From Siphonodentalium dalli (Eukaryota; Mollusca; Scaphopoda; Gadilida; Siphonodentaliidae), in contig CP136062.1 of assembly GCA_032622095.1 (NCBI GenBank), positions 139,146,351 through 139,210,350 of the forward strand: DNA of 64,000 nt, given 5' to 3'. The notes below the pieces were generated by a model that was not told the DNA's origin, did no database searches, and worked only from the letters and a program-made list of their open reading frames with translations. This document shows positions 47,038 to 57,590 of this stretch, piece after piece. The translations under genes and the position numbers were made by a program. Position 1 is the first letter of the stretch, and every line of letters begins with the position of its first letter.

Positions 47038-48119
47038 CTAGCAGGGTTACCCGGCGTTGCCCAGGTTAATGTATGCTGTGGATATTTGTTGGGAATAGAG
47101 AATGCTCTTGCTTAAAGTATTATACGTTTTCTCATAAATTGTATATTCAAATAGCATCACAAAACATGATTATTACAGTCATGGAATATAAGTAGTGGCT
47201 CACCTTGACAATTGTCATTCTGTTTATCACGATTAATCCGTTCCACCAATAATGAAGTATTTATTTATTTACAACTGCGTATACATTAGACGTTATAATA
47301 TGATACATGAACATCATAAACACATCAGTTCGATAAAAGATGATAATTGGGTTTTACATACTGAGATGTATCAAGCAATCTAGTGGGTTGGACTAAGATC
47401 TCGAGGACACCTGGCTATCATATCTCCATGAAGATACAGATGTTTCAAAGAAATTTCCAGGTGTTCCTCTGTTCATGGTGCTATATATTGGCTAAATATT
47501 CTTAGTTTAAACGAAATGTTGCTGCGCACATATATCAGCAACATGTGCCAGACACAGAGCGAGATTTTGAGTTGTTTATGTCAGTCGATGAGTCTGTTCT
47601 AAAACCCTTGTAAGATGTCAGTATTGGTAGGATCCTGAAAAGTCTTGTGCTACTAACTGCATTTTCTTGTATATCAGAAGAAACTATATTTGACTGCACA
47701 CTGTGACCACTATTTTTGAACAGGCCTTCCATATCTCTTGACAAATTGTAACTTTTTGTGGAAACTGTATTGAATGGAACAGACTAAAATTTTTTATTAT
47801 ATATATCCAATCCTCTGACGGTTGGAGGTCTCTCAGTTTGCACGAATATATGTATCTCTTCAATAGAATGGTAAATATATGTTTAATGCTTCTTCTAGTT
47901 ATCTCTTTTTGCTAGCTCATTGTGTGAATGCCTTGATTGCCATTCCCATATACATATGACTGTTAAGAAGATATAATTGTTCAAGTGACTTATGTGGGTC
48001 ACCATATGTCGGGATTGTGAAATGTGAACGCCCAACTACTTAAAATGACATGGAGATGACCTGGTGACTGTATATAACTTATATGTGGATATAGGCGAAT
48101 AGCAATCTTATCAATTATA

Positions 48120-49788
48120 GTGCATGTCCGCTCGCCATCCGTGACGCAAACGACACCAAATGTGATTTAAGTCATGGTATATCATTAGAGAAAAACGTGT
48201 ATGAATTTGGTGGAATTTGGTTTATTAAATCAATTGTTGATGCAACGCTGACTCGACCAACGCCATATTGCGAAGGTGATTATGTATTCGTTTGGTGGAA
48301 ATCAGCGACAAAACTATTTCACCATATTTTAAAAATTTCCTCTCCCACCAACAGCGTCATTTTAGAAAATTTGAATCCGCACCATTATCTTCCTTGTAAA
48401 AAGTTACCCCTCTTAGAACGCCTTGGTGCCATCTCGATTGTACCGCGTGAAGTTATATACAGTACGCACACAGACAGACAAAAAGACAGACATATCATTT
48501 GAGAAGAACGTGTCTGAATTTGACGGTAATTAGTACTAAAAATATTTTGTATCAGTTTTGGTGACCCTCCCGTCCCTATTTCGGACTCAAGCTGCACACA
48601 CTAAGACTCATTAGAGATTAGAGATGCATATATATGAAATTGGTGAAAATTGGCGAGTATACAAATTCGTATCAAATTTAAGGTCCCCATATCTCTCGCC
48701 CATAGGGCACCAATTTGGTGTGTCTAAACCACACGATAAGATTCCTCGTATCACGCGGAGAAGAATATGTATCAATCTGGTGGAAATCGGCACTAAACAT
48801 ATAGATATAATTTTTTGTGTCCCTCTCATCTCTATACACCACTGACTCGAATGGCCCCACTTGTGACATCCTTAAACCACACGATTACACTCCTGATATC
48901 ATGGAGATGATTGTTTATAAGTTTGGTGATAATCGGCGACTAAAATAATTTTTTTATCAAATTTGGTGCCAATCCCTCCCAAACAGCACCAATATGGCGT
49001 CTTTAAATCACGATTAGATTCCTCGTATCATGGATAAGAACGTGTATCAATTTGGTGGAAATTGGCGCTAAAAAAATTGTGCATCAATTTTGGTGTCCCT
49101 GTCCCTTTCAATGCAACCCTGACTCGAATGAGGCCACATTTGACAGATAAAAGCCACACCATTAGACTCCTTATACAATGGGGATGATTTTGTATAAGTG
49201 TGGTGGCAATCGGCGACTTATTATCAAATTTAGTGCCCACCCCCTCCCAATCTCTCATCCAAAAACAACAAACTGGCGTTGTTAAATCGCACAATTAGAT
49301 TCCTTGTATCATGAAGAAGAATATATATCAATTTGGTGGAAATCGGCGCTAAAATTAGTTTTATCAATTTTGGTGCCCCTCCCCCCTTCCGTTCAACCCT
49401 GACTCAAACGACGCAATTTTTGACATATTTAAACCACACCGTTGGATTCTTCATATCATGGGGATGATTATATGTAAGTTTGGTGGCAATCGGCGACAGA
49501 AAAAAATATCTGCCCACCCCCTTCCGGGCACCCTGACGCGAACGGCGTGACTTTTGCCATATTTAAACCACGCCATTAGATTCCTCATATTATGGGGATG
49601 ATTATATATAAGTTTGGTGGCAATCGGCGACAAATTTTTTTTCTGCCCCTCCCCCCTTTTCTGCCCCTGACAACAACGGCGTCACTTTAGAAAATTCTAA
49701 CCCCGACCATTATCTTTCTCGTAAAAAGCTACTCCTAGTAGACCCCTTTGGTATCATCTAGATGGTCCCCTGTGAATTTCTATAGAAC

Positions 49789-49790
<2 letters not shown>
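48120..49790. repeat. Tandem array of ~140-bp units with alternating types
   Basis: The core TTGGTGG(A/C)AATCGGCG recurs at about 48779, 48913, 49053, 49198, 49335, 49481 and 49617, spacings 134-146 bp. Units alternate between one type (GAAGAATAT.TATCAATTTGGTGGAAATC) and another (GGGGATGATTATATAAGT then TTGGTGGCAATC), giving a dimeric period near 280 bp. Earlier, more diverged units extend to about 48120. Frames across it are repeat translations. Confidence 0.8.

Positions 49791-49823
<33 letters not shown>
49790..49823. repeat. (ACAG)n microsatellite
   Basis: Eight consecutive ACAG units at the terminus of the 47038-49846 region. Confidence 0.95.
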
Positions 49824-49846
49824 TTCGCAAATATAGATATAGAAGA

Positions 49847-50442
49847 TACATTGGCACAGGTTTTTTCGCAGAATTTCAGGAAACTCCAATCATAAAAGGG
49901 TTAACACGCTGGCAAATGTTCCCAGTAAATTGTTCAGGAAATTTGTTTTTTGTTTTTTTTTGCTTATCGTGTGCTAGAATTGACACTTTTCGCATACGGA
50001 ACTACTATACTGATAAGAATTATTAATAGGGTACTACGTCACTAGAATTTGTGTTATGTGCTTTCGCAACGAAAAAGGGTCACAGTCAACAGATAACCAG
50101 AAAGCGCACTCACACTAAACAGTCACATAACCAACACCAGATAATACACATTGACGTAGAGCGAAAGTGTAGCTCATCTATGAAAGCTTTGTTCCAACAA
50201 CAGGTGCACATCATATCCTATAATTGCGGGCTTAATTTGAACTGACCAATCAAACCTGCGAATTATGATGAGGCCACAGTCATGTGAGCAATCAATCAAT
50301 AAATATAATAGACTAACTGTAAGGCAGCTCTCAACTTTATGGTAACATTCATGGTATTGCAATTCTTCAGCTAATTTACTGGTTTGTTGCAATCTTCTAC
50401 CCAATGTGGTTTTATTTTTCTCTTAGTGGGAAGAATTAAGTT
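49847..50442. other. No supported gene
   Basis: No motif or repeat was recognised. Confidence 0.4.
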
Positions 50443-50569
50443 ATAAGAAATAACTCGTGTTTCGATTAGGTTTATACGAAGTGATAATCGTAAATATCGA
50501 AGACAAATTAATTATAACGCGCTACGGTTATACCTACATAAATTTAATCGAAACAAGAGTTATTTCTTT
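50443..50569. mobile_element. ~127-bp MITE-like hairpin
   Basis: TAAGAAATAACTCGTGTTTC pairs with GAAACAAGAGTTATTTCTT at the other end; stems about 33 bp. A diverged half copy (GAAGACAAATCAATT, GGTTATACCTCCAATTAATC) lies at about 56625-56690. Confidence 0.65.
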
Positions 50570-51002
50570 ATTATTATCAACTCGTAGAGGTATTTCTTTG
50601 ACGAGGGTATAAATTGGAGTGAACCGTTAATTGGCTCGCGGAAAGTTCCTATAAACGTCATAATATACTCGAAAGATATCACGGCTGACATTCGTTTATT
50701 AAATAGTTTCCAAAGATATAAGGTAGATATTAGACTAATGAGCTATCATATATAACCACTCATCTAGGATAATACAAAACCGGATATCGAACATATTTGT
50801 TTAAGGTGATTTTGGCGTTCAAATTTCACAACCTCGAAAAGTGGTGACATCATCTAAAAAGTCATGTTTATATGGGGACCGGAGTCATAGCGAGCTAGCA
50901 ACATTTGATCCATAACTCAGTCGCTATATTTTTTGGTTGCGTTACTTATAATATAGGCGAAGCAAATTATGACAAGGTCTGACATAGGTTCCCGGTCCTG
51001 AA
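50570..51002. other. No supported gene
   Basis: Unique AT-rich sequence. Confidence 0.4.
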
Positions 51003-51437
51003 GGTTATAGAAGGAACTAAATAAGTAGAATTACGTTCCTTTCGTTTTACACCCAATCTCGAATACGATTGGCGTATAACATTTCAATTAAATTTACAAA
51101 TTCCAAAAATATAAAAAATACCCATGGCATGTATAAATGTGGGTTTTCCCTATAATGCGTTCGTGTCCAAACCTTGGCGGGAGAATAAGGCTGAGTATTT
51201 GCTTTCGTCACCAGTTCAAATTTTGAGCACAAAGTGGGGTAGTGTGGAAAACGTGCATGTGTTGAAAAGTTGAAAAAAATTGTGGCTCGGATAGTACTCA
51301 TACATGGCACAAAATGCGGGAAGGGTTGGGCTTCACGACATTTATGATTTCGTGCAATTCGGATGTTGCAAATTTAGTGGGCGGGGCCAAACGTTGACGC
51401 TGAGGCCTATGGAACACATTTAGTTCCTTCTAACCTG
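51003..51437. mobile_element. Possible 430-bp TIR element
   Basis: AGGTTATAGAAGGAACTAAAT at about 51002 faces ATTTAGTTCCTTCTAACCT at about 51418. The inverted ends are about 20 bp with a two-base length difference. No target duplication was defined and the interior is not recognised. Confidence 0.4.
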
Positions 51438-51884
51438 AAGCGGGCACTGTCTGCGGTGAAACGTCGGAACGTAAATTGCACCCACCGAGCGTTAAATCTA
51501 GCACTCTACAACATGCAATATTTCACTAGCTCACAGTTGTACTATACTGCATTCCGGTGAGACAAAAGTTGTGATTAACATTCGAAGTGATACCTCTCTG
51601 ATATGTACAGATGCATCATGGCATGCACGGCTGGCTATATATATGTGGCTAAATGCTGCATGTTGTTTTTCGAGAGGATGTTGTTGTTTCACAAAACAAA
51701 AATAGAATGGTCAGCCTAGCCTGGTCGTACATCTGCTCCATAGCAACATATGCAGGAATAGCTTGCAAGTCAGAAAAATAGGTTTCCCTAGCGGGTGGGT
51801 CCATTTTCCGTTTAGAAGCCCTGTTTCTCTGATTCAACTCATATAATTATATCAAAACTCCTGACGATCATCGTGCAACATAAA
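51438..51884. other. No supported gene
   Basis: No supported repeat or frame. Confidence 0.35.
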
Positions 51885-52035
51885 TTTGTTTGAACATAAT
51901 TTATTTGAACCCAGTTTACATGAATACATATATTTTAACATATAGAGTCTGAAATATGATATATGAGGTAATCAAAAGGGATGGGAGCACAAGTTATTCA
52001 ACTTAGCATTGTTCCTCTCCCTTATTAAGAACGCA
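51885..52035. repeat. Dispersed repeat G, copy 3
   Basis: TTTGAACATAATTTATT, then GGGATGGGAGCACAAGTTATT, then TTCCTCTCCCTTATTA, the same order as at 32205 and 35330. Confidence 0.55.
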
Positions 52036-52146
52036 TGTTAGTGTGTAAAAATATGGTTTTATGTTTGGACTGAGAATTTGCCTGGTTGGGATGTAGTATG
52101 AAAGGGATGAAAAGGGGCGAAATTTAGGGTGAGTGTCTATAAAGCT

Positions 52147-52330
52147 GCTTTCACATACATGCGCTTAACGCATGCGTTTTACGGATGCGATAGGCGGACG
52201 TGCGCGTAGAACTTTCACATACCTCCGTTTACCTCTGCGCGTACGCGTCTGTTAGCGGATGCGCGAAGAATTATTTGTGTTTACATATTGTCCTTACGCC
52301 ATGGATTCCCCCGGCGACGAGGACGTTTAG
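52147..52330. repeat. Doubled CTTTCACATAC block, possible transposon end
   Basis: CTTTCACATACATGCGCTTA and CTTTCACATACCTCCGTTTA occur about 60 bp apart in a GC-rich setting of GCGCATGCG-type words. It lies downstream of the minus-strand MADF fragment at 52548-52733 and could be the end of the same transposon. The opposite end was not found. Confidence 0.35.
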
Positions 52331-52547
52331 CAATATAATTTGGTAATATATCCCATGATATTGATATATTTAACAGAAATACCGACATACCAAATGCTTA
52401 TTTATGGTATAGTGAATATTGAATCTATATTGATGTTGACTTGAATTTATAGCGTCAGTTAAAACAACTGATGAACCACCCTCCCCACAATAAACAACAA
52501 ACACTATACACACTGTGTCACCCTGCCACCATGCATGCGCTGAGAGC

Positions 52548-52733
52548 TTAATCGCCTTTATATTCTCCATGTCCCGAGTTCTTCATGTCGTTTATAATAG
52601 TTTCCCATGAATTTTGGGACATCTGTGCATCGTGGTATCCAATATTTTTAGGATTGAAGAGGTGGTCATATTTCCGTACTGAATCTATAAGTTCCTCGTC
52701 AAAACAAGCGTCGTTCCTATTCTTTTTAGGCAT
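52548..52733 (-). CDS. MADF-domain N-terminal fragment (PIF/Harbinger type or host)
   Basis: A 61-codon frame starts MPKKNRNDACFDEELIDSVR, followed by YDHLF, YHDAQMSQNSWETIIND. The order acidic-ELID, Y..LFnP, Y.d......W..I is the first half of a MADF/Myb-SANT-like DNA-binding domain. Such proteins accompany PIF/Harbinger transposases and also occur as host regulators. The frame ends after about 60 residues, before the conserved 'kW..LRd.Y' helix, so it is truncated or continues in an exon I could not find. The start ATG is the only one upstream and fits the domain's usual position. Confidence 0.55.
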   Translation of the reverse strand: MPKKNRNDACFDEELIDSVRKYDHLFNPKNIGYHDAQMSQNSWETIINDMKNSGHGEYKGD

Positions 52734-53431
52734 GGTATACCTGGTATACCTATGCTTCTATATGCGAGACTGCTAGCAAAAATGCTATGTTCCCACAAAA
52801 CCATGGCATTCTATGTCATTTAATGTATATTTTGACCTATAACTGACATCACAATTATTTAATTCTTGTTTAATTTGACCCAATAATAGACAACATGGTG
52901 CCAGCTATCATACGCCCCTGCACATAATAGCATTCTCATTCGTAAACACAAGTTATATTACGGTTGTAAAAATATATCGAGGAGGGGATGTAGGTCCTAT
53001 GGCGAGTTGAGCTAAAACATTTGATAGCTATATATGGGCGAATAGATAGATACATGTAGGCTTATCGGTTTTTAGAATTTGGAAATTGTTCCGTCATTCG
53101 AATCTATACCTGACGATGCAATGAACGATTGCGTAATGCTAAACAATTTAACATTTAGAGTATTGGAAGTAGCCCGAAGAGGATATCTTCAACCCAATCA
53201 ATAAAGGTGCCATTTAACTAGAGGCGTTGGAGGAATAGTAAACGATTTTCTTCAAATAATGGACTCTAGAAGAAAAAAATGCGATGCGTCTTCTATATAA
53301 TACCCGCATTGACAGTGGGCTGTTATATAGATATATAATTTCCAAGTTTATCATAATTTAAATAACTGCAGTTGTTCCTTATCTTGGAGTGCACAATGTT
53401 CCACTTGCGATATCCTGCATGAATTAAAGTA
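52734..53431. other. No supported gene
   Basis: AT-rich unique sequence up to the left border of element Y copy 2. Confidence 0.4.
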
Positions 53432-53930
53432 TATTTACATACTATATAAGTGTTGTCATCACTAAATCCAGCATTCTGATTGGTCGGCGCCCACGTGGCT
53501 AGTTGCAATTATTTCTCGGTGAATGGGCAACAGCTCATAACTGCAAGATCATAACAACATCGATACGTCATTTGGGTTTGGAAAGACGAACGCGTAATGT
53601 TTTGGGCGCATTTGGATTCGCGCAGGATTGACTTAATAAATCATCGGGTTTCAATTGTTCCTGTTAACTTTTGCCAAGGGTGCTATGGGATATTTTGGGC
53701 TGGTTTTGTCACGATACACTTTTCGATTTAAATACATTTACAAAAGTGGCTTTTTCGCTAAATGTATATAAATATAAGGATTAACTGTCATGTGGACTGT
53801 TTTTATGGAGATGTAACCGTGAGGTAAGTGGTCATAACTTGTGTAAAACCCTTTTGGGTTTTACACAAGTTATGACCACTTACCTCACGGTTACATCTCC
53901 ATAAAAACAGTCCACGTGACAGTTAATCCT
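53432..53930 (+). mobile_element. Hairpin-ended element Y, copy 2 (no MITE inside)
   Basis: It matches 38555-39545 from TATTTACATACTATATAAG through GACAGTTAATCCT but lacks the 480-bp TTAA MITE. The terminal palindrome at 53773-53930 has perfect arms around TTTT. Relative to copy 1, both arms differ at the same two places (AACCGTG/CACGGTT against AACGGTG/CACCGTT; GTGGTCAT/ATGACCAC against GTGGACAT/ATGTCCAC). CTGATTGG and CACGTGG near the left end are retained. Confidence 0.85.
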
Positions 53931-53954
53931 TATATATGGTGGCGGGTTAGGAGG

Positions 53955-54830
53955 GGAGATAGGTAATGTGTCATACATTAATTTCAGGATGTCGATCTTT
54001 GTACGATCATCTGAACCATTTATTATCACGGCATTCCATTTGGACACCCTCTTAGGCAGAAAAGTAGATTGACATGTTCTGTATTGGTGCGATTCTGTAA
54101 GAATACTAACGGATATCGATTTGAGTAGGTAGATTGATCTTTAGCAAAGGTCGACAAAAGTCTACTCATATAATTAGGGGCTTTACCATGAATTATTTTC
54201 TGCCAAGTATTAAATTTATGGTGTTCGCGTCTGGTGTCAAGTGTCGGCCAATCTAGTTCAGTGAGGAGTGTAGATTTATTTAGCCCACTAACAATTCTCG
54301 CGGCGTCATACTGGATCCGATCAAGTAGTTCAAGAAGAGTGTTCGGCGCGTGTGTACAAATGACATCTCCGTAATCCATAAGCGGAATAATAAAGGCGTT
54401 ATACATCCATTCCAAAATTCGCCGATTAACGGTGAATTTCTATCGTCTCAGTTGAGTTAGTCGAGATCTCAAAAGTTCACACAAATTACCCATTTGCTTG
54501 TCCCAATTGATGTTAGACTGAAGAAAGATACCAAGATGTCTTGTGTGTTTCGACCTGCACAATTATCTGACCGCCCATTATACTAACGACAAAGTGTGGT
54601 TTTAAGATGAAAGGGGGAAAACTCATTATTTTTGTCTTGTTGGAAAATAAATACCGCATAAACAATGTCATTTTTAAACAATCCCTCGTTATAATTAATG
54701 AAACCTTTGCTGCACTGTCAGAAATAACCCAGTTTTCATTAATCACAACGATTTTTGTTATATCATGAGAGTGACAGTGTGTTTTTAGGCACCCGCCTTC
54801 CATGAGTATCGTTAGGGACTTGAGTGGACT
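53955..54830 (-). pseudogene. Decayed LINE ORF2 (reverse transcriptase C-terminal part)
   Basis: On the minus strand the order is: KTKIMSF (54640s), the HLGIFLQSNINWDKQM thumb-type phrase (54540-54490), RRILEWMYNAFIIPLMDYGD, IQYDAARIVSG, LDWPTLDTRREHHKF, IIHGKAPNYMSRLL, and finally the FLPKRVSKWNAVI phrase (about 54060). These are the successive C-terminal landmarks of CR1/L2/jockey-group reverse transcriptases, which copy element RNA into the genome at the target site. At least one stop codon and two frameshifts interrupt it, and the 5' two thirds of the ORF are missing. It ends about 25 bp from element Y copy 2. Confidence 0.85.
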
Positions 54831-54977
54831 ATGTTAGTGGAATAAAAGAAACTCGCCTTGAGATGCCTATTTTTCGGACTTAAATGGTAGTTCCGTTAGT
54901 GGTGATCATATGTGCGGTCAGGCCATGATCACAGTACATGGTAAATTTGTCATAATCCCGATTCATTCTTGTTTTAA

Positions 54978-55493
54978 AGATACGGCCGGCGTTGGCGGTG
55001 GGTATGCTGTTAAAATATTCACCTACGTCAAAACGCAATAAACAGAAAGAATAGTAAAATATAGACAGACTTTGTTCTTATACCAATCAGAAATATGGCA
55101 TAAACAGTATGTTATTGTCAATTTTGTTCCCTTTGTTATTTAAAAAAAAGCTAAATAAAGTTACATTTCCTGGCTTTTGTTTACATCCGGATATGGTAAA
55201 CATAAAGAGCGTTTTTGTTACTCTTTTCCTAATATGGAAATAATAAAGAGCGTTTATATCATTTGTGTGCGATTAACCAATAGAATTGCGTTGTTATGTA
55301 AACAGAAGCACAACTTCTGTAACACGAGCAGGCTCTTGTTTACGTAAACCATCGTACGTCTTGACGACAATATACTATTTACGCGCTGATTATGTTTAGC
55401 ATATGAACAAAACTATATATATTTTAATATTCTTCCTGTTGATGGTGATTTGAACAAATATGAATATTTCTGCAACGAACGCCGCCCGTGACT
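54978..55493. mobile_element. TTAA MITE, family F, copy 2
   Basis: TTAA at 54974-54977 and 55494-55497. The termini are AGATACGGCCGGCGTT on the left and, reverse complemented, AGTCACGGGCGGCGTT on the right. It aligns along its whole length with 27819-28312 and keeps both AAAGAGCGT motifs at the same relative positions (55204, 55245). Confidence 0.88.
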
Positions 55494-55594
55494 TTAACCT
55501 ATAGGTTAAAACAAGAATGAATAGGAATGTATTTACCACATAAACATAGGACCCTCTGGGCAAAATCAACGGTTTAGGCTTTTTAGCCATGTAA

Positions 55595-56573
55595 GGGTGC
55601 ATTTACATTGCTATAGAAATATATACAGATCTGTATGAAGTCACGTGTCGCGCATTACTGTGATCACAACATGATTACTAACAGTGAACGCGCGCTGATC
55701 AGTACTCTGGTAATTGACAATTCACTGCGAGTCGTGTCAGTTTAGGCCAGACATAAAAATGTATCAACTATCAGCAGATAACAGCGATTTGGTATGTGCC
55801 GCATGTATTTAAAGTGTATCCTTATACCACTTGATAATGGTTCGAAGAAAGAATGAAAATCATGCAGTTACCCTACAACACCCTTTATTTGACCAAATGT
55901 AGTACAATTTTCAACTGATGACAATTCCAATGACAATGTTGACCAATGAAGGACAATATTGTTTTCTTAAATTACATGCAGTTTTTATATATAGCTGTTA
56001 GACAATAAATATGATGATGATGACTGGCCACGGGGAGGGACCAGGACACAATCTTTCCAAGTGTTGGACATTTCCAACATTACACCCGCCCCTATGATAA
56101 GGTTGGAAAATTTCCAGCTGATGGCCATTCCAGCCCAAAATTTTGATAAAAAAGTAGGAAATTATGCAAATATTGGTCCGAAAACAATACCCCCCCCCCC
56201 CCCAAATAAAATGTTTGAAAATCAAACTACAAGATCATTTTCAATCTATTGTTGGTTTGGAAATTACAACTAATGTTGTGTCAGGTATGAAATATCCAAC
56301 CGTTGAACAAGTTGCCACGTCCCTATCCGTGTTCAATATTCGAAATACACGGATTGAAATGACAACGAAAACATTTGCCAAGCCCGAGTAATAATTAATC
56401 AAAACTGATTTGCCTGTCGCAATGCTTCGGCGTTGACCGTGACGTATAGCGGACACGATTTTTGCTCACACGAACTAATACCGTTTTCTTTCTGTGTGCA
56501 TTTCTATATCAGCCCGTTTACACTAGTCTGCGTGTAGATCTGTGTACATTTATATAGCAATGTAAATGCACCC
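55595..56573. mobile_element. ~980-bp MITE, family H
   Basis: The ends are GGGTGCATTTACATTGCTAT and its complement, with complementarity continuing through ACAGATCT. TTAA follows on the right; on the left the equivalent bases read GTAA, probably a mutated duplication. The interior holds a C-run (about 56190-56203) and no recognised frame. Confidence 0.75.
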
Positions 56574-57295
56574 TTAAGGCGGTCGTGCATGTGCATATTT
56601 CGGTCAAGTGATACTCGTTAATGTTGAAGACAAATCAATTTAGCTATAATTCTCTATGGTTATACCTCCAATTAATCAAAACAGAAAGCCAGGGAGACAC
56701 CCATTTAAATGATACATGTGGGTGTGAGTTGATTGAGAGCAAATGCACGGTGACGGTTCAGCATTCCACACAAATCAACTCAAATCTCACGGAGAGTTGT
56801 CACTTTTTGGGATACGAAACACTCTGTATAGTACACGTATACTGATATTTGTGCCATGTTATGCATGTAGTAAGATTAGTATTCACCATTAATGTGACTT
56901 GTGTCGTAGCGCGATTTGTTCATGAAAAGGGTGTTCTTTGCCATTGATAATTAGTATCCAGACATTTTAAAAACAATTTAGCAGATTTGAAGTTGGGGTT
57001 ATTTAGCATACAATTGAGACAAGAAAGACGCTATGTTGACTACGTATTATATGCCGTATATGCGGCCCTTATAAACAAGTCGCAGGGAAGTAATGATGAG
57101 CGTATTTCTACATGTTGTTCATATATATAGTTGAGCTATCAGCAATCCAATCATTGGACGGATATTTTCGTCACAGTCCGTCGTTTACCTTATGCAATCT
57201 GCGTAGCTCCATTATTTTATAAACCAAAACCTATATAAAATACAAGGAAGGTTGAGAATCCCGAATTTTATGTTTTTTCTGTGTATATATTTCAG
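56574..57295. other. Upstream flank / intron of the G-alpha exon
   Basis: It contains the half copy of the 50443 MITE (56625-56690) and AT-rich sequence. It closes with a pyrimidine-rich acceptor TTTTTTCTGTGTATATATTTCAG ending at 57295. I could not find the preceding exon. Confidence 0.5.
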
Positions 57296-57416
57296 TCTCT
57301 GTCGGTGCTCGCCATGAGTAAGCCAAAGTCCGCTCTGGCGCGAAGTAAAAGTATCGACCATCAGATAAATGAAGACAAAGAGCGACGTCAGCGCGAAATA
57401 CAACTCCTCATCCTCG
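57296..57416 (+). CDS. Heterotrimeric G-protein alpha subunit, N-terminal exon
   Basis: Starting at ATG 57314 the exon encodes MSKPKSALARSKSIDHQINE followed by DKERRQREIQLLIL and the first base of a glycine codon, then GTAAG. This matches the N-terminal helix of G-alpha proteins ('..R.s..Id..l.ed......eiklLLLG'), which binds the beta-gamma dimer and receptors at the inner plasma membrane. The exon stops one base into the glycine that opens the GAGESGKS P-loop, a known intron position in G-alpha genes. A clean acceptor (TTTCAG) lies 18 bases before the ATG, and the frame is open through it (SLSVLA), so this Met may be internal and a preceding exon may supply the usual MGC lipidation signal. 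If it is the true start, the myristoylation site is missing. The subfamily cannot be fixed; several positions are unusual (QLLIL instead of KLLLL). No second exon is seen before the window ends. Confidence 0.8.
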
Positions 57417-57449
57417 GTAAGCTTTTTATTATTTATAACCCTATCTAGA

Positions 57450-57590
57450 AAGGGTGGCATGGCCCCGCTGAATCAGCGGATAAGTTGCTTGCGCATTTAG
57501 CAGCCATAATTATAAGGTCCAGTCCCATCTGCCGACGCGCGTTGTTCAACTGCTTCTCTCCCATCTTTCGTCAACTAGAAATATACAACA
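57450..57590 (+). mobile_element. tRNA-derived SINE in the G-alpha intron
   Basis: It contains an A-box-like CTGAATCAGCGGATAAGTTG and, with tRNA-like spacing, GGTCCAGTCCC as a B box. The head resembles the '...CAGCGGATTAGATGCTTGC' heads of tRNA-derived SINEs. It lies about 35 bp inside the intron after 57416. Confidence 0.5.

Larger units (their letters stand above)
47038..49846 (-). mobile_element. Helitron-like region, minus strand
   Basis: At the left, minus-strand reading gives a hairpin (CCTGGGCAACGCCGGG) then CTAG|T, a Helitron-type 3' end at 47038. At the right, minus-strand reading starts TCTTCTATATCTATATTTG then a GTCT repeat, like the 5' ends at 29637 and 61849. If both belong together this is one 2.8-kb non-autonomous element filled by a tandem array. 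A second GTCT-type end near 48465-48492 shows that it may be two overlapping copies. The joining of the two ends is inference. Confidence 0.5.

Noticed and set aside
48120-49790. CRISPR-like array
   Set aside because: Period of 140 bp with diverged units and no short exact repeats with unique spacers; it is eukaryotic tandem DNA.
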